Shown here one piece after another: positions 51,664-60,531 of a stretch of DNA of 64,000 bases. Every line of letters starts with the position of its first letter. Within the stretch, counting starts at the first letter, position 1. The notes under the pieces are model-generated. The model worked only from the letters and a program-made list of their open reading frames with translations, did not search any database and was not told the DNA's origin. Origin of the DNA: Bog-473 sp963704355 (GTDB lineage: Bacteria > Actinomycetota > Acidimicrobiia > Acidimicrobiales > RAAP-2); NCBI GenBank assembly GCA_963704355.1, contig OY969891.1, positions 3,596,001-3,660,000 of the forward strand, written 5' to 3'. Position numbers and translations under genes: made by a program.

Positions 51664-52119
51664 CTGACGCTGCCGCCCCAGGTCCCGGGCGACGTCGTCG
51701 CCTCGTTCTTCGAGCGCCTGACGGCCCGCGACTGGGCGTCGCTGGGCGGGCTTCTCGCCGAGGACATTGAGCGGATCGGACCCTTCGGCGACCGGGTCGT
51801 CGGCCGCGACCGGTACCTCGCCCTGCTATCGGGCAGCGTGCCGGCCCGCTACGGGAACGACGTGCATGGCATCGTCACCTCGGCCGACGGCCGCTTGGCG
51901 TGCGCGCGGGTGACCGAGCACCTGGCCTATCCCGACCGCGAGCTCCAACTTGAAGAGGCGTACTGGTTCCATCTCGACGCGCGAGGCGCCGTGGCCCGCG
52001 TCGAGATCTTCTGGCAGACGCCCGAGGCCGACCCCGGCGGGTTCGGCTCGGCGCGGAGCGTGGAGGGCGACGCCGGCGGCGCGCCGGCCGATGCGGGGTC
52101 ACGCGAGCCGGGCGGGTAG
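51664..52119 (+). CDS. SnoaL-like (NTF2-fold) protein with no canonical start codon
   Basis: About 151 aa if begun at CTG 51664 (or CTG 51670). The sequence DVVASFFERLTARDWASLGG, LAEDIERIGPFGDRVVGRDR, YLALLSGSVPARYGNDVHGI and EAYWFHLDARGAVARVEIFW has the helix-strand pattern and conserved W/D of SnoaL/NTF2-like small isomerases. No ATG, GTG or TTG precedes the first helix in this frame; the first is GTG 51838, which would delete half the fold. It follows the hydratase by 14 bp. Candidates: a CTG start, coupling to the hydratase stop, or a base error. Function unknown. Confidence 0.55.
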   Translation: MTLPPQVPGDVVASFFERLTARDWASLGGLLAEDIERIGPFGDRVVGRDRYLALLSGSVPARYGNDVHGIVTSADGRLACARVTEHLAYPDRELQLEEAYWFHLDARGAVARVEIFWQTPEADPGGFGSARSVEGDAGGAPADAGSREPGG

Positions 52120-52156
52120 ACGAGCCTCAGGCTGCCGCCGGGCAGGCTCGCTGCGC

Positions 52157-52378
52157 TCAGCCCGAGTGGGTCGACATCACGCCCAGAGAACTGTGCCTCA
52201 GCGGTTCTGGGGGGTGCCGGCGCCACTCCTCTCGCCAGCGCCAGTAGATGGCGGTGAGGTCCTGCTTCGCCTCCGGAGTGAGGTCGTCGGGAGCGATCGA
52301 GCCCGGCTCCGGGTTCACGACCGGGGCGGCGTTCAGGTAGCCGTACGGCTCGACGTCGCGCTCGAGGCGCCGGGCGCC
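52157..52378 (-). other. protein-like frame after the aldo-keto reductase (tail or small gene)
   Basis: The minus frame RLERDVEPYGYLNAAPVVNP to LTPEAKQDLTAIYWRWREEW to STHSG reads like real protein, with balanced composition and charged/Trp residues. It overlaps and follows the aldo-keto reductase C-terminus in another frame. It could be a frameshifted extension of the reductase (a one-base loss near 52365, again in TCGAGCGCG) or a separate small gene starting at the GTG in VVNPEPGS (52-53 aa). No domain is recognised. Confidence 0.3.
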
Positions 52379-53232
52379 GTGGCCCCGGAGAGCGCGTCCA
52401 TCGCCTCCCGATCGAGCTCGACCTCGGCCGCCGCCAGGTTCTCCTCGAGGTGCTCGAGGGACGAGGTGCCCGGGATGAGCAGGACAAGCGGCGAGAGGTG
52501 GAGCAACCAGGCCAACGCGACCTGGGCCGGCGTCACGCCCAGCCGCGCGGCCGTCGCCCGCACCACCGGATGGCTCAGGACGGGCAGGTCCGGCATGAAG
52601 GCCGAGCCGAGCGGGAAGAAGGGCACGTAGGGCACCCCGTCGGCGACGCAGGCGTCGAACACGTCCTGCCCCGAGCGGTCGGCGACGTTGTAGGCGTTCT
52701 GGACGCAGGCGACGGTCGTCGTCTCTGCCCCCTGCCGATACTCGTCGAGCGTGACACTGGAGAGTCCCACGCCGCCGATCAGGCCCTCGTCCCGCAGGGC
52801 GATCATGGCACCCAGCTGCTCGGCGAGGGGCACGTCGCCGCCGGGGTGCCGGCGCAGGTTGACCACCGGCACCTGGTCCACACCGAGCGAGGCGAGGTTG
52901 GCCTCCACGCCGGCGCGGAGCTCCTCGGGCCGCTGCGCGGCGCGCCATTGGCCCGCGCCGTCGCGCGCCGCCCCGACCTTCGAAACCAGGACGAGGTCCT
53001 CGGGATAGGGCGAGAGGGCCTCACGAATGAGGTCGTTGGCCACGTCCGGTCCGTAGAACTGGGCCGTGTCGATGTGGTTGACCCCGGCGTCGACGACACG
53101 CCGGAGGACGGCCAGGGCGGTGTCCTTGCCCGTTGGCGGCCCGAAGACGCCCGGACCCGGCAATTGCATGGCGCCGAAGCCCATGGCGTGGACGGGACGG
53201 CCGGCGAGGGTGATGCGGTCGGTGTCGTGCAT
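52333..53232 (-). CDS. aldo-keto reductase
   Basis: A 299-aa aldo-keto reductase: VHAMGFGAMQLPGPG start, then VVDAGVNHIDTAQFYGPDVA with catalytic Asp and Tyr, the Lys in LVLVSKVG, and the His position is replaced by the variant VVNLRRHPG. GGVGLSSVTLDEY, QNAYNVADRSGQDVFDACV and the C-terminal ALAWLLHLSPLVLLIPGTSS (NADPH-loop). ATG 53232; a longer frame to 53397 is antisense-like. Ends soon after LDREAMDALSG, the normal C-terminus. NADPH-dependent carbonyl reduction is expected. Confidence 0.9.
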   Translation of the reverse strand: MHDTDRITLAGRPVHAMGFGAMQLPGPGVFGPPTGKDTALAVLRRVVDAGVNHIDTAQFYGPDVANDLIREALSPYPEDLVLVSKVGAARDGAGQWRAAQRPEELRAGVEANLASLGVDQVPVVNLRRHPGGDVPLAEQLGAMIALRDEGLIGGVGLSSVTLDEYRQGAETTTVACVQNAYNVADRSGQDVFDACVADGVPYVPFFPLGSAFMPDLPVLSHPVVRATAARLGVTPAQVALAWLLHLSPLVLLIPGTSSLEHLEENLAAAEVELDREAMDALSGATAPGASSATSSRTAT

Positions 53233-53264
53233 GGCGCCAGTTTGCCGTGCCCGATCGGCGCGTC

Positions 53265-53330
53265 CGGGCCCGAAAACTTCGGGGCCGTCAAGATACTTCG
53301 GGCCCCAAAACGTTCGGACTGCCGGCCCGC
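53265..53330. promoter_or_regulatory. paired inverted repeats upstream of aldo-keto reductase
   Basis: CCCGAA-AAC-TTCGGG (53270-53284 region) and GGGGCC (from 53281) with GGGCCCC (about 53305) make overlapping dyads 35-75 bp upstream of the ATG (53232). They could bind a repressor and look like an operator pair. Confidence 0.35.
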
Positions 53331-53332
53331 CG

Positions 53333-53662
53333 TCAGCGGGGCGAGGCCCTCCGCATGGCCAACAGCGACGGGAACCCGACGACGAACGTCTGCACACGCC
53401 ACCCCGCTGGGGACAGGCCGCGGCGACGGGCCATCCGTCCCGCCGCGACCGCTTCGGTGGCGTGGATGACGGCCGTGGCCGCTAAGAGCGCCTGCAGCAC
53501 CTCCCGGGGCGGCAGGGTGTCGCCGCTCATCTCGCTCCCCCGTGCGTAGGCACGCCCGCTCAGCGCCAGCCGGGCCAGGAGCACGATCCCGCCGTCGAGG
53601 AGGAGGAACCAGAACAACGAGGGGCGCACGACGCCCGCACGCGTGGACCTTTCCTTTGTCAT
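53333..53662 (-). CDS. small membrane protein (TMEM254/DUF4499-like)
   Basis: A 109-aa protein. Two or three hydrophobic segments: SLFWFLLLDGGIVLLARLAL, VLQALLAATAVIHATEAVAA and a C-terminal TFVVGFPSLLAMRRASPR. The order H...E and FPSLxxLR resembles the DUF4499/TMEM254-type small membrane family. It lies just downstream of rlmN on the same strand (gap 9 bp) and may be co-transcribed. Function unknown. Confidence 0.62.
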   Translation of the reverse strand: MTKERSTRAGVVRPSLFWFLLLDGGIVLLARLALSGRAYARGSEMSGDTLPPREVLQALLAATAVIHATEAVAAGRMARRRGLSPAGWRVQTFVVGFPSLLAMRRASPR

Positions 53663-53671
53663 GCGCCCGTT

Positions 53672-54748
53672 CTACCGAGTGCGGCCGCCGCGGACCAATC
53701 GAACCGTCGACCCTGCGGGCGCGGGGGCGTCCTCACCTTCGGGGACGGCCGTCGCCGCCAGCTGTCCGCACGCGGCGTCGATCTCCACGCCGCGGGTGAC
53801 CCGGACGGTCGCGTTGACCCCCAACGACGCCAGCTCGTCGCGAAAGGCGCGCACGCGGGCGGGCGACGAGCCGACGACGGCGTAGCCCGGCGTCGGGTTG
53901 AGCGGGATGAGGTTGACGTGGGCGCCCAACGGTCGGGCGAAGGCGGCCAGCTCGGACGCGTCGCTCTCCCGGTCGTTCACGCGGTAGATGAGGGCCCACT
54001 CGATGGACAGGCGGCGCCCGCTCGCCGCGACGTACTCGGCACAGGCCTCGGCCAGGTCCGCCAGGGGATAGCGCCGGTTGATGGGCACGAGCTCGTCGCG
54101 CAGGGCGTCGTTGGCGGCGTGCAGCGAGACCGCCAGGTTCACCGGCAGGTCTTCGCCGGCCAGGCGGCGGATGCCGGGCACCATCCCGACCGTGGACAGG
54201 GTGAGATGGCGGGCCGACAGCCCCATGTGGCCCTGCAGGCGGAGCACGGCTCCCCACACGCGGTCGTAGTTGGCGAGTGGCTCCCCCATCCCCATGAATA
54301 CCACGTTGGACACGCGGCGAGGGCGCGCCTCTCGGATGGCCACGGCCACCTGCTCGACGATCTCGCCCTGGCTGAGGTGGCGTTGGAACCCCGCCTGGCC
54401 GGTGGCGCAGAACTGGCACGCCATGGCGCAGCCCGCTTGCGTGGACACGCACACGGTCACCCGGTCCGGATAGCGCATGAGGACCGTCTCGACGCGGGCG
54501 CCGCCGGCGAGCGACCACAGCCACTTCGTTGTCTCGCCGTCGTCGGCGCTGCGCCGGGCGACCTCGGTGAGGGAGGGCGGCAGCTCGGCCTCGAGAGCGG
54601 TCCGCAGGGCGGCCGGCAACTCGGTCATCTCCTCGGGACGCTGCACGCGGGCGTGGAGGCCTTCCCAGACCTGGCGCGCCCGGTAGCCGGGCTCACCCTC
54701 GAGGAGTGCGTCGAGCTCTGCTCGCGTGATCTCGTAGGGCGCCGGCAT
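53672..54748 (-). CDS. rlmN: 23S rRNA (adenine2503-C2)-methyltransferase
   Basis: A 358-aa radical-SAM methyltransferase. The cluster motif CAMACQFC (C107, C111, C114), GEPLANYDRV, STVGMVPGIRRLAGE and INLIPLNPTPG-like VNLIPLNPTPGYAVV, and a C-terminal TVRVTRGVEIDAACGQLA with the second catalytic Cys (GQL) are as in RlmN. It methylates A2503 in 23S rRNA (and some tRNAs in E. coli) via a Cys-methyl intermediate. It is the main housekeeping marker of this window. ATG 54748. Confidence 0.96.
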   Translation of the reverse strand: MPAPYEITRAELDALLEGEPGYRARQVWEGLHARVQRPEEMTELPAALRTALEAELPPSLTEVARRSADDGETTKWLWSLAGGARVETVLMRYPDRVTVCVSTQAGCAMACQFCATGQAGFQRHLSQGEIVEQVAVAIREARPRRVSNVVFMGMGEPLANYDRVWGAVLRLQGHMGLSARHLTLSTVGMVPGIRRLAGEDLPVNLAVSLHAANDALRDELVPINRRYPLADLAEACAEYVAASGRRLSIEWALIYRVNDRESDASELAAFARPLGAHVNLIPLNPTPGYAVVGSSPARVRAFRDELASLGVNATVRVTRGVEIDAACGQLAATAVPEGEDAPAPAGSTVRLVRGGRTR

Positions 54749-54860
54749 GGCCTCCCAGGCTACGGCCGCCGCGGTCGCTCAGCGCCGCACCGGACCCGGT
54801 GACCCGGATGACGACCCGGGTGACTCGGTCAGCTGTCGTGTTGAAACTCCCAGGGATGGT

Positions 54861-56078
54861 TCAGCAGTGCTCCCACAGCACCGTGGCGGTGGCCGAGCAG
54901 GCGCCCGTCGGGTTGGTGAAGACGTCGGACCCGAACACGGCGGGCACGTTGCGGGCCTCACCGAGACGGGACAGCCCGAAGATCGACTCGAAGGACGCCA
55001 GCGCCGAGTAGTGGTTGTAGGCGATGGTGCTCGTGGTTCCCGGGGTGATGAACGGCGACAGCGCCACGGCCCCCACGATGCCGCCGCCGGGGCCGGTCAG
55101 CCCGGGCAGCGGCGTGCTGAGGTCCGGCTTCTCGCCGCAGCAGGCGACGGTGTCCGTCTCGGCGCCCTCGTCGAAGGTGATGAGGAGCAACCCGTTCCGC
55201 TTGAACGCCCGCGACGAGGTGATGATCGGGACCCACGTCTTGAGGAACGAGTCGATGTCGGCCAGCCCGGAAGCACCGCTCGGCTGGTTCGTGCACGGGA
55301 AGTCGTGCCCGTCGTCGCACAGGTTGGGCGTGATGAACGAGTAGTTCGGCGTGGTCGCCACCGAGTGCAGATCGGTGACGAGCCCAGTCTCACCGGGCAG
55401 CGCGCTGGCCGGCATGACGCCGGTCGGGCTGCCGAGCGCGACCACGTGACTGTCACAGTACGACGCGGACGAGGTGACCGCCTCGAAATAGACGAACGGG
55501 TCGTGCCGACTGGCGTAACCGTCGCCCGGCACGGCCGTCTGCGTGTGATCGACCGAATCGGCCGCCGGATGCCCGCAGGCGGCGGACTCCCGCGTGGGCA
55601 CGTTGCCCATGTCCTCCTCGTAGCCCTTCCAGGTCAGGTGGGCGCTCGTCAACTGGTTGCCGATGGTCTCGATGGACGACGGGTAGACGCACCCGTATCC
55701 CTCGTCGATCCCACCGATCACGAGGCCGAGGAAGTTCGAGTAGTCCACGCAGTCCGTCTGGTTCAAGAAGTTGGGCGGCTGCCCGGACACCATGCCGACG
55801 TAGTTGTCGTTGCTGGCATGGCCGACGGCGAAGTAGTCGGCGAGGTAGGCGCCCTCGCTCGGGAGCTTCGACGCGAGATATCTGTCGGCGCTGGGGTCGC
55901 GGAAGGTGGAGGTGGCGCTCTCGTTCTCGAGGACGATCTCGAACACGTGCTTGATCGGCGGCGTGGCGGCGCTCGCTCCGGTCGCGGCGACCGCGGACCA
56001 GGACCCGACGACCCCGACGACCGCACCCACCGTCGCCAGCACCTGCACCAACCGGCCCACCCGCGGTTTCCGCCTCAT
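54861..56078 (-). CDS. secreted phosphoesterase (acid-phosphatase/phospholipase-C-like)
   Basis: A 405-aa exported protein of the phosphoesterase family (AcpA/PLC-like). The N-terminal segment RRKPRVGRLVQVLATVGAVV to SAVAATGASAA is a signal peptide. HVFEIVLENESATST, DYFAVGHASNDNYVGMVSGQ, CVDYSNFLG, TWKGYEEDMGNVP, HDPFVYFEAV and LLITFDEGAETDTV contain the Asp/Asn/His/Thr motifs of the family. ATG 56078. Predicted to hydrolyse phosphate esters or phospholipids outside the cell; single copy here. Upstream gap of about 220 bp to the Rpf-like gene. Confidence 0.83.
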   Translation of the reverse strand: MRRKPRVGRLVQVLATVGAVVGVVGSWSAVAATGASAATPPIKHVFEIVLENESATSTFRDPSADRYLASKLPSEGAYLADYFAVGHASNDNYVGMVSGQPPNFLNQTDCVDYSNFLGLVIGGIDEGYGCVYPSSIETIGNQLTSAHLTWKGYEEDMGNVPTRESAACGHPAADSVDHTQTAVPGDGYASRHDPFVYFEAVTSSASYCDSHVVALGSPTGVMPASALPGETGLVTDLHSVATTPNYSFITPNLCDDGHDFPCTNQPSGASGLADIDSFLKTWVPIITSSRAFKRNGLLLITFDEGAETDTVACCGEKPDLSTPLPGLTGPGGGIVGAVALSPFITPGTTSTIAYNHYSALASFESIFGLSRLGEARNVPAVFGSDVFTNPTGACSATATVLWEHC

Positions 56079-56300
56079 GTGTCCTTGCTCTCCCGCTCTC
56101 GGTCCGCCCCGACGCTGGGACGTTAGCCCGCGGGGGGTGCGCACGGGCAAACCGCCGGACGTCGTGTCACGCGTTGGTCGCGCGACGGTTACGGCGCGGC
56201 TCGGAGCTCATCGCGCCCGACGATGACGGTGAACCGGCCGCTCGTCCCGTTCACGCACGCAAGCGCGCGTCGAGCACCTGACGGCCTTCGGGTTGCCGCC

Positions 56301-57374
56301 TCAGCTGGTCCGGCAGGAGTCGTTCCAGGACTGCTCGCCATCAGCGTCGTAGAGGGCGATGGCGAGGTCGTCCTGCTGGGCCGGAGTCGCCTCGTTCGGG
56401 GGGACGTTGATGAGCTGCGGCATGCCGGCCAGCTGAGCCGCTTCGTTCCACGTCGCCTGGCTGAATTGGAACCCGCCCATGTACGTGCCCCCGGGCGAGA
56501 CGGCGCCGTAGTTGCCGCCCGACTCGGCCTGCAGGACACATTGGAGGAAGGGGGGCAGCGACGGGTCGCCCGACGACGTGCTGACAGCGCTTCCCGACAG
56601 CGATAGGGAAATTCCGGAAGGCGGTGCTGACGCGCGCGACGTGATCGCCGTGGCAGCCGCCGCCGCCGCCTTGGCCTCGGCCGCACGGACGGCTGCTGCA
56701 GCGGCCGCGGCCTGTGCCGCCTGCTGTTGGGCCACCGCCGCGGTGAGCTCGCCCGTGATCTCTGACTGCTTGGACGCGAGCTGGCCCTCGGTCTGGCGCG
56801 CGGCGTTGGCCAGCGTTGCCTCCTGGTTGGTGGTCGCCTGGTCCCGCGCCTTTTGTTGCTCGAGCGTGGCGCGTTCAGCACGCAACCCGTTTTCGTCGGT
56901 ATGAAGGGCGTCGACGGTGAGGGCGATGTCACCACTTGCCACTTCTTCGTACTCCGCTTTGGCGGGCGCTTCCTTCTGGTTCTCGAACAGGGCCTCGCTC
57001 CCGTTGACCTCCGGGTCCAAGTTGACGTAGGCCGACACCGCTTCAGACCGAAGCCGCTGGCGATCGCCGCTCACCTGACTGATGTCGGCCTGGATCTGGT
57101 CCTCACTAGAACCGATCTCGCCTTCGTCGCGTTGGACGTTGGCTACATCCACGTCGTACTGCTGTTGGTACGAGCCGATCTGGAGCTGCTCGAGCACGAG
57201 ATCCTGGGCGATCTGACTCGCCTGCGCTTTGAGACTGGACACTTGATCGGCCGCGACAGGTCCCGGAGGCACGACCACCGTTGCGGCGATCGCAGTTACG
57301 AGAGACAGGCCTACCATCCCCGCCCCAACACCGGCGAGCCTTTGCAGTCGGCATCGGAGACCTGGCTTCGTCAT
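56301..57374 (-). CDS. secreted coiled-coil protein with Rpf/transglycosylase-like domain
   Basis: A 357-aa exported protein. The signal segment (LAGVGAGMVGLSLVTAIAAT) is followed by a coiled-coil region with VSSLKAQASQIAQDLVLEQL, DEGEIGSSEDQIQADI and ERATLEQQKARDQATTNQEA, an Ala-rich linker, and a C-terminal domain FLQCVLQAESGGNYGAVSPG, TYMGGFQFSQATWNEAA typical of resuscitation-promoting-factor/lysozyme-like peptidoglycan lytic proteins. ATG 57374 or 57410. Probably remodels peptidoglycan. The Glu in QAESGG is the expected catalytic residue. Confidence 0.82.
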   Translation of the reverse strand: MTKPGLRCRLQRLAGVGAGMVGLSLVTAIAATVVVPPGPVAADQVSSLKAQASQIAQDLVLEQLQIGSYQQQYDVDVANVQRDEGEIGSSEDQIQADISQVSGDRQRLRSEAVSAYVNLDPEVNGSEALFENQKEAPAKAEYEEVASGDIALTVDALHTDENGLRAERATLEQQKARDQATTNQEATLANAARQTEGQLASKQSEITGELTAAVAQQQAAQAAAAAAAVRAAEAKAAAAAATAITSRASAPPSGISLSLSGSAVSTSSGDPSLPPFLQCVLQAESGGNYGAVSPGGTYMGGFQFSQATWNEAAQLAGMPQLINVPPNEATPAQQDDLAIALYDADGEQSWNDSCRTS

Positions 57375-57645
57375 CGGGCACTTCTCGGCACCGGTCACGA
57401 GAACCAACACGTCTAGTCGAATTTGCGTCTACCGCGCAAACCGCAGGGTGGCTGAGCTGCGCCGATGATGATCGGTCGACGATAACCGGCCGTCCACCGC
57501 GTACGCGGAGGCACGACTCAGCGGGTGGGACAGAAAAGCGCCTTCCCGAAGTCTTGGAGGCAGTTGTACGTGACAAAAGCGCCCCGTGCCGGCCCTTTCG
57601 GAGTAGTAGGCGCCAGAGACGCGTGTCATCGCCTATAACAAGTGC

Positions 57646-57951
57646 ATGACCGTGGTGATCGTGCAGGGAATATTCTCGATTTACCCGAATGAACGGGACC
57701 GGTTCGTAGAGACACGCGTCGAAGCGATGCGTTCGTCTCGGCAGGAAGCGGGGTGCCTCGAATACGTCATCGCTGCCGACCCCCTCGACCCAGAACGCGT
57801 CGTTCTGTCGGAGCGGTGGGAATCAATGGACCACTTGCAACAGCACCTTGCCCAGCAGAAGAATGCCGCTCGGGGTGTCGAAGCCGGGCCGGTACCTCGG
57901 AACGTCGAGATCACTTTCTTCGAAGTGACGGCGACACATCCTCTGCGCTGA
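57646..57951 (+). CDS. antibiotic biosynthesis monooxygenase (ABM) domain protein
   Basis: A 101-aa ferredoxin-like ABM/quinol monooxygenase: MTVVIVQGIFSIYPNERDRF, EAGCLEYVIAADPLDPERVV, LSERWESMDHLQQHLAQQKN, typical strands and helix of the family with the SRxxCLxY-like core. Members act on quinones or aromatic substrates without a cofactor, or in heme degradation. Alone on the plus strand, 124 bp before the membrane kinase-like gene. Upstream of it a half-match of the operator (AGACGCGTGTCA near 57610) is not considered significant. Confidence 0.85.
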   Translation: MTVVIVQGIFSIYPNERDRFVETRVEAMRSSRQEAGCLEYVIAADPLDPERVVLSERWESMDHLQQHLAQQKNAARGVEAGPVPRNVEITFFEVTATHPLR

Positions 57952-58074
57952 CTTCGATCCCGGCCCCGACAATTCTCAACGCGTCCGAGGCTGACTGATA
58001 CAGGGCACGACCTGACCTGACGTCTGCCTCACACCGCTAACGCCGCGAGAGGTCGCGATTGACTTCAGCGGCTA

Positions 58075-60531
58075 TTGGCAGTACGAGAAACAGCAGTGGC
58101 CATAAAGATCCCCGCTCGGACCAACTCCTCCTCCGCAACGGAATCGGCTCGTGCGGCGGGGCGGGCCATCTTCTTCGCTCCCATCGGGGACGGTCGGCGG
58201 CGGCGCCGGGGCTCTGATGGCGTTCGGCTGATCCTCGCCTCCTTGGCGGTGCTCTGTGCCGTGCTGGTCCTCCGGTCCAACTCGCACCCAGAAGACGTGA
58301 TTACGCACGTGCTGAGCCCCCCTCCCTACGGCATCCGCTGGTTGGTGACTCTCTTTTGGATCGGTGGATCGTTCGGGACGATCGCGTTCCTCCTCGTGGT
58401 GGCCAGCCTGGCCAGGCGCTGGATGGTGGTGCGGGGTCTCGCAGCCTCGGCTGTGGGGACACTCGTTGTCAGCGGAATCCTCGTCCTTGCGCTCGGTGCG
58501 AGCGGCGGGCGACCACGCAGCATCGAGTTCTACGGCTACGTGTTGAGCTTCCCGGTCTTGCACGTGGCTCTGGCGCTGGGCGTCGCAACAGCGGGGCTTC
58601 CTTACCTGTCGCGGACAGTGCAGCGCCTGATCGAGCTCATCGTGTTTCTCACCGTGCTCGCGACCGTCGTGGCGGGCCATGGCCTTCCGGCCAACGTCCT
58701 CGGCAGCATGGCGATCGGTTGGGGCGTGACCGCGGCCGTCCACCTCGGCTGGGGATCGCCGCTCGGATTGCCCTCCGGGGAGGAACTGCGCGTGGCGCTC
58801 GCGACGGTGGGGATTGATGCGGTTTCGGCGCAGCCGACCCCGTATCAGACCTGGGGTGCCGCCCACTACCTCGTCGTCACGAACTCGGGCGAATCCTTGG
58901 TCGTGTCGTTCTACGGCCGGGACGCTGCGGACGCTCAGATCCTCAGCAAGGTGTACAGGCTCATTATGTATCGGAACTCGGGACCGGCGATCAGCCTCAC
59001 CCGGCTCCAACAGGTTGAGCACGAGTCGTCGGTCACGCAGCTCGCGGCGCGTTCGGGCGCCCGGGTGCCGCAAGTGATCAGTGCGTCTGAGATCGGGCCG
59101 AGCCACGACGCCGTCTTGATCGCGCGCTCCGTGTCGGGAACCCCCTTTGACGAGCTCGGCCCCGACTCGGTCTCCGATCAGGTCCTCGACGACCTGTTCG
59201 CCCAATTGCTCGACCTCAGGTCGGCCCGAATCTCTCACGGTGCCGTCAGTCCCCACACTCTTCTCGCCGAAGTGGACCACGGCACCGCGACCATCGTGGA
59301 CTTTCGCAGCGGGGTTTCCAATGCCGCGGACTTCCTGCTGGACCAGGACCTCGCGGGCGCCATGGCCTCGTCGGCGCTCGTGGCCGGCTCCGAACGCGCC
59401 GCGCGATCGGTCGTGCGGGTCGTTCCCTCCGACCTGTTGCAAGGAGCGATGAGCCATCTCCGCCGAGCCGGTCTCGACCCGGCCATCACCGTCGCGTTGA
59501 AGGGCAAGAAGCAGCTGCTCGACCAACTCCGGTTGAGCACCGCGCGCCAGGCCGGCATGGACGTCCCTGAGCTCGTCGAGCCGAGACGGTTGAGCTGGAA
59601 CCAGGTCCTGGTCGCGTTGGGATCTCTGATCGGAGGCTGGGCGCTGATCCTGGTCCTGATCAACGCTTCGCATTCGATCAACACCATCAAGAGCGCACAA
59701 TGGGGTTGGGTCGTCGCCACTGCGTTCCTCTGCGCGACCGCGTACCTCGGCGGCGCGACCTCGACCCGGGGCAGCGTTCCGGGTGGGCTCCCCATGGGCC
59801 GCGCCGTGGGTTTGGAACTCGCGAACTCGTTCACGACATTGGCCGGCGGGAACGCAGCCGTGCTGGCCACACAGGTGAGGTTCTATCAACAGCAGGGGTT
59901 CGACACGACCACCGCCGTCACTTCCAGCGCGCTGTTGAGCCTGTCGAGCCTCCTGACCAAGTTGGTCCTCTTCCTGATAGCCCTCCCGATCGCCTGGAGC
60001 TCCTTTCACTTCGGCCACAGCCTGCACCAGGGGAGCCACGCCAAAATCCTCTACGGACTGCTTGTCATCGTGATCGTCGTCGGTCTCGTCCTGACGGCCA
60101 TCTTCGCCGTTCCTCGTTGGCGTCAGCACGTCAAAGAGAAGATGCGACCCAAGTTCGCCACGGTCGTCGAGGACTTCAAAACATTGGCGACGCAGCCGGT
60201 CAAGATTGTTCAGCTCTTCGGCGGCCAGATCGCCGCACAACTCCTCGTCATCCTCGCCCTCGGGGCGGCTTTGCACGCCTTTGGGACCCAGCTTTCCGTG
60301 GCGGCGCTGGTGATCGCGGCGACGGTCGCAGGCGTCCTGGCGTCGGCTTCACCGGCCGGAGGCGGCATGGGCGTCGCGGAGGTGGGCCTCATTTTGGCCC
60401 TCACTGCGGCGGGGATCTCGAAGAACCAGGCAACGGCCGCCGTCTTCGTACAGCGGGCCTTCACGGCCTACCTCCCGCCGATCGTTGGTTGGTTCACCCT
60501 CATGTGGATGCGTCGGAGGGAATACCTTTGA
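58075..60531 (+). CDS. UPF0104/LPG-synthase-like membrane protein with degenerate kinase domain
   Basis: An 818-aa membrane protein. An N-terminal TM block precedes a central APH/Ser-Thr-kinase-like fold: GESLVVSFYGRDAADAQILS, the 'HGD' site as ISHGAVSPHTLLAEVDHGTA (Asp replaced by Ala-Val) and VDFRSG in place of DFG. The C-terminal set of TM helices carries the UPF0104/TIGR00374 signature (LASASPAGGGMGVAEVGLIL, SSALLSLSSLLTKLVLFLIA). The missing catalytic Asp suggests a pseudokinase. It overlaps the next gene by 4 bp (TTGA 60528-60531). A possible lipid aminoacylation or flippase regulator; the precise substrate is unknown. Confidence 0.82.
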   Translation: MAVRETAVAIKIPARTNSSSATESARAAGRAIFFAPIGDGRRRRRGSDGVRLILASLAVLCAVLVLRSNSHPEDVITHVLSPPPYGIRWLVTLFWIGGSFGTIAFLLVVASLARRWMVVRGLAASAVGTLVVSGILVLALGASGGRPRSIEFYGYVLSFPVLHVALALGVATAGLPYLSRTVQRLIELIVFLTVLATVVAGHGLPANVLGSMAIGWGVTAAVHLGWGSPLGLPSGEELRVALATVGIDAVSAQPTPYQTWGAAHYLVVTNSGESLVVSFYGRDAADAQILSKVYRLIMYRNSGPAISLTRLQQVEHESSVTQLAARSGARVPQVISASEIGPSHDAVLIARSVSGTPFDELGPDSVSDQVLDDLFAQLLDLRSARISHGAVSPHTLLAEVDHGTATIVDFRSGVSNAADFLLDQDLAGAMASSALVAGSERAARSVVRVVPSDLLQGAMSHLRRAGLDPAITVALKGKKQLLDQLRLSTARQAGMDVPELVEPRRLSWNQVLVALGSLIGGWALILVLINASHSINTIKSAQWGWVVATAFLCATAYLGGATSTRGSVPGGLPMGRAVGLELANSFTTLAGGNAAVLATQVRFYQQQGFDTTTAVTSSALLSLSSLLTKLVLFLIALPIAWSSFHFGHSLHQGSHAKILYGLLVIVIVVGLVLTAIFAVPRWRQHVKEKMRPKFATVVEDFKTLATQPVKIVQLFGGQIAAQLLVILALGAALHAFGTQLSVAALVIAATVAGVLASASPAGGGMGVAEVGLILALTAAGISKNQATAAVFVQRAFTAYLPPIVGWFTLMWMRRREYL

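Noticed and set aside
57605..57620. AGACGCGTGTCA as an operator before the ABM gene
   Set aside because: Only one half-site matches TGACRYNNRYGTCA.
58072..60276. 734-aa minus-strand frame opposite the UPF0104 kinase gene
   Set aside because: Composition is Arg/Glu/Asp/Gly-rich as expected for antisense of a high-GC gene, and no domain is recognisable.
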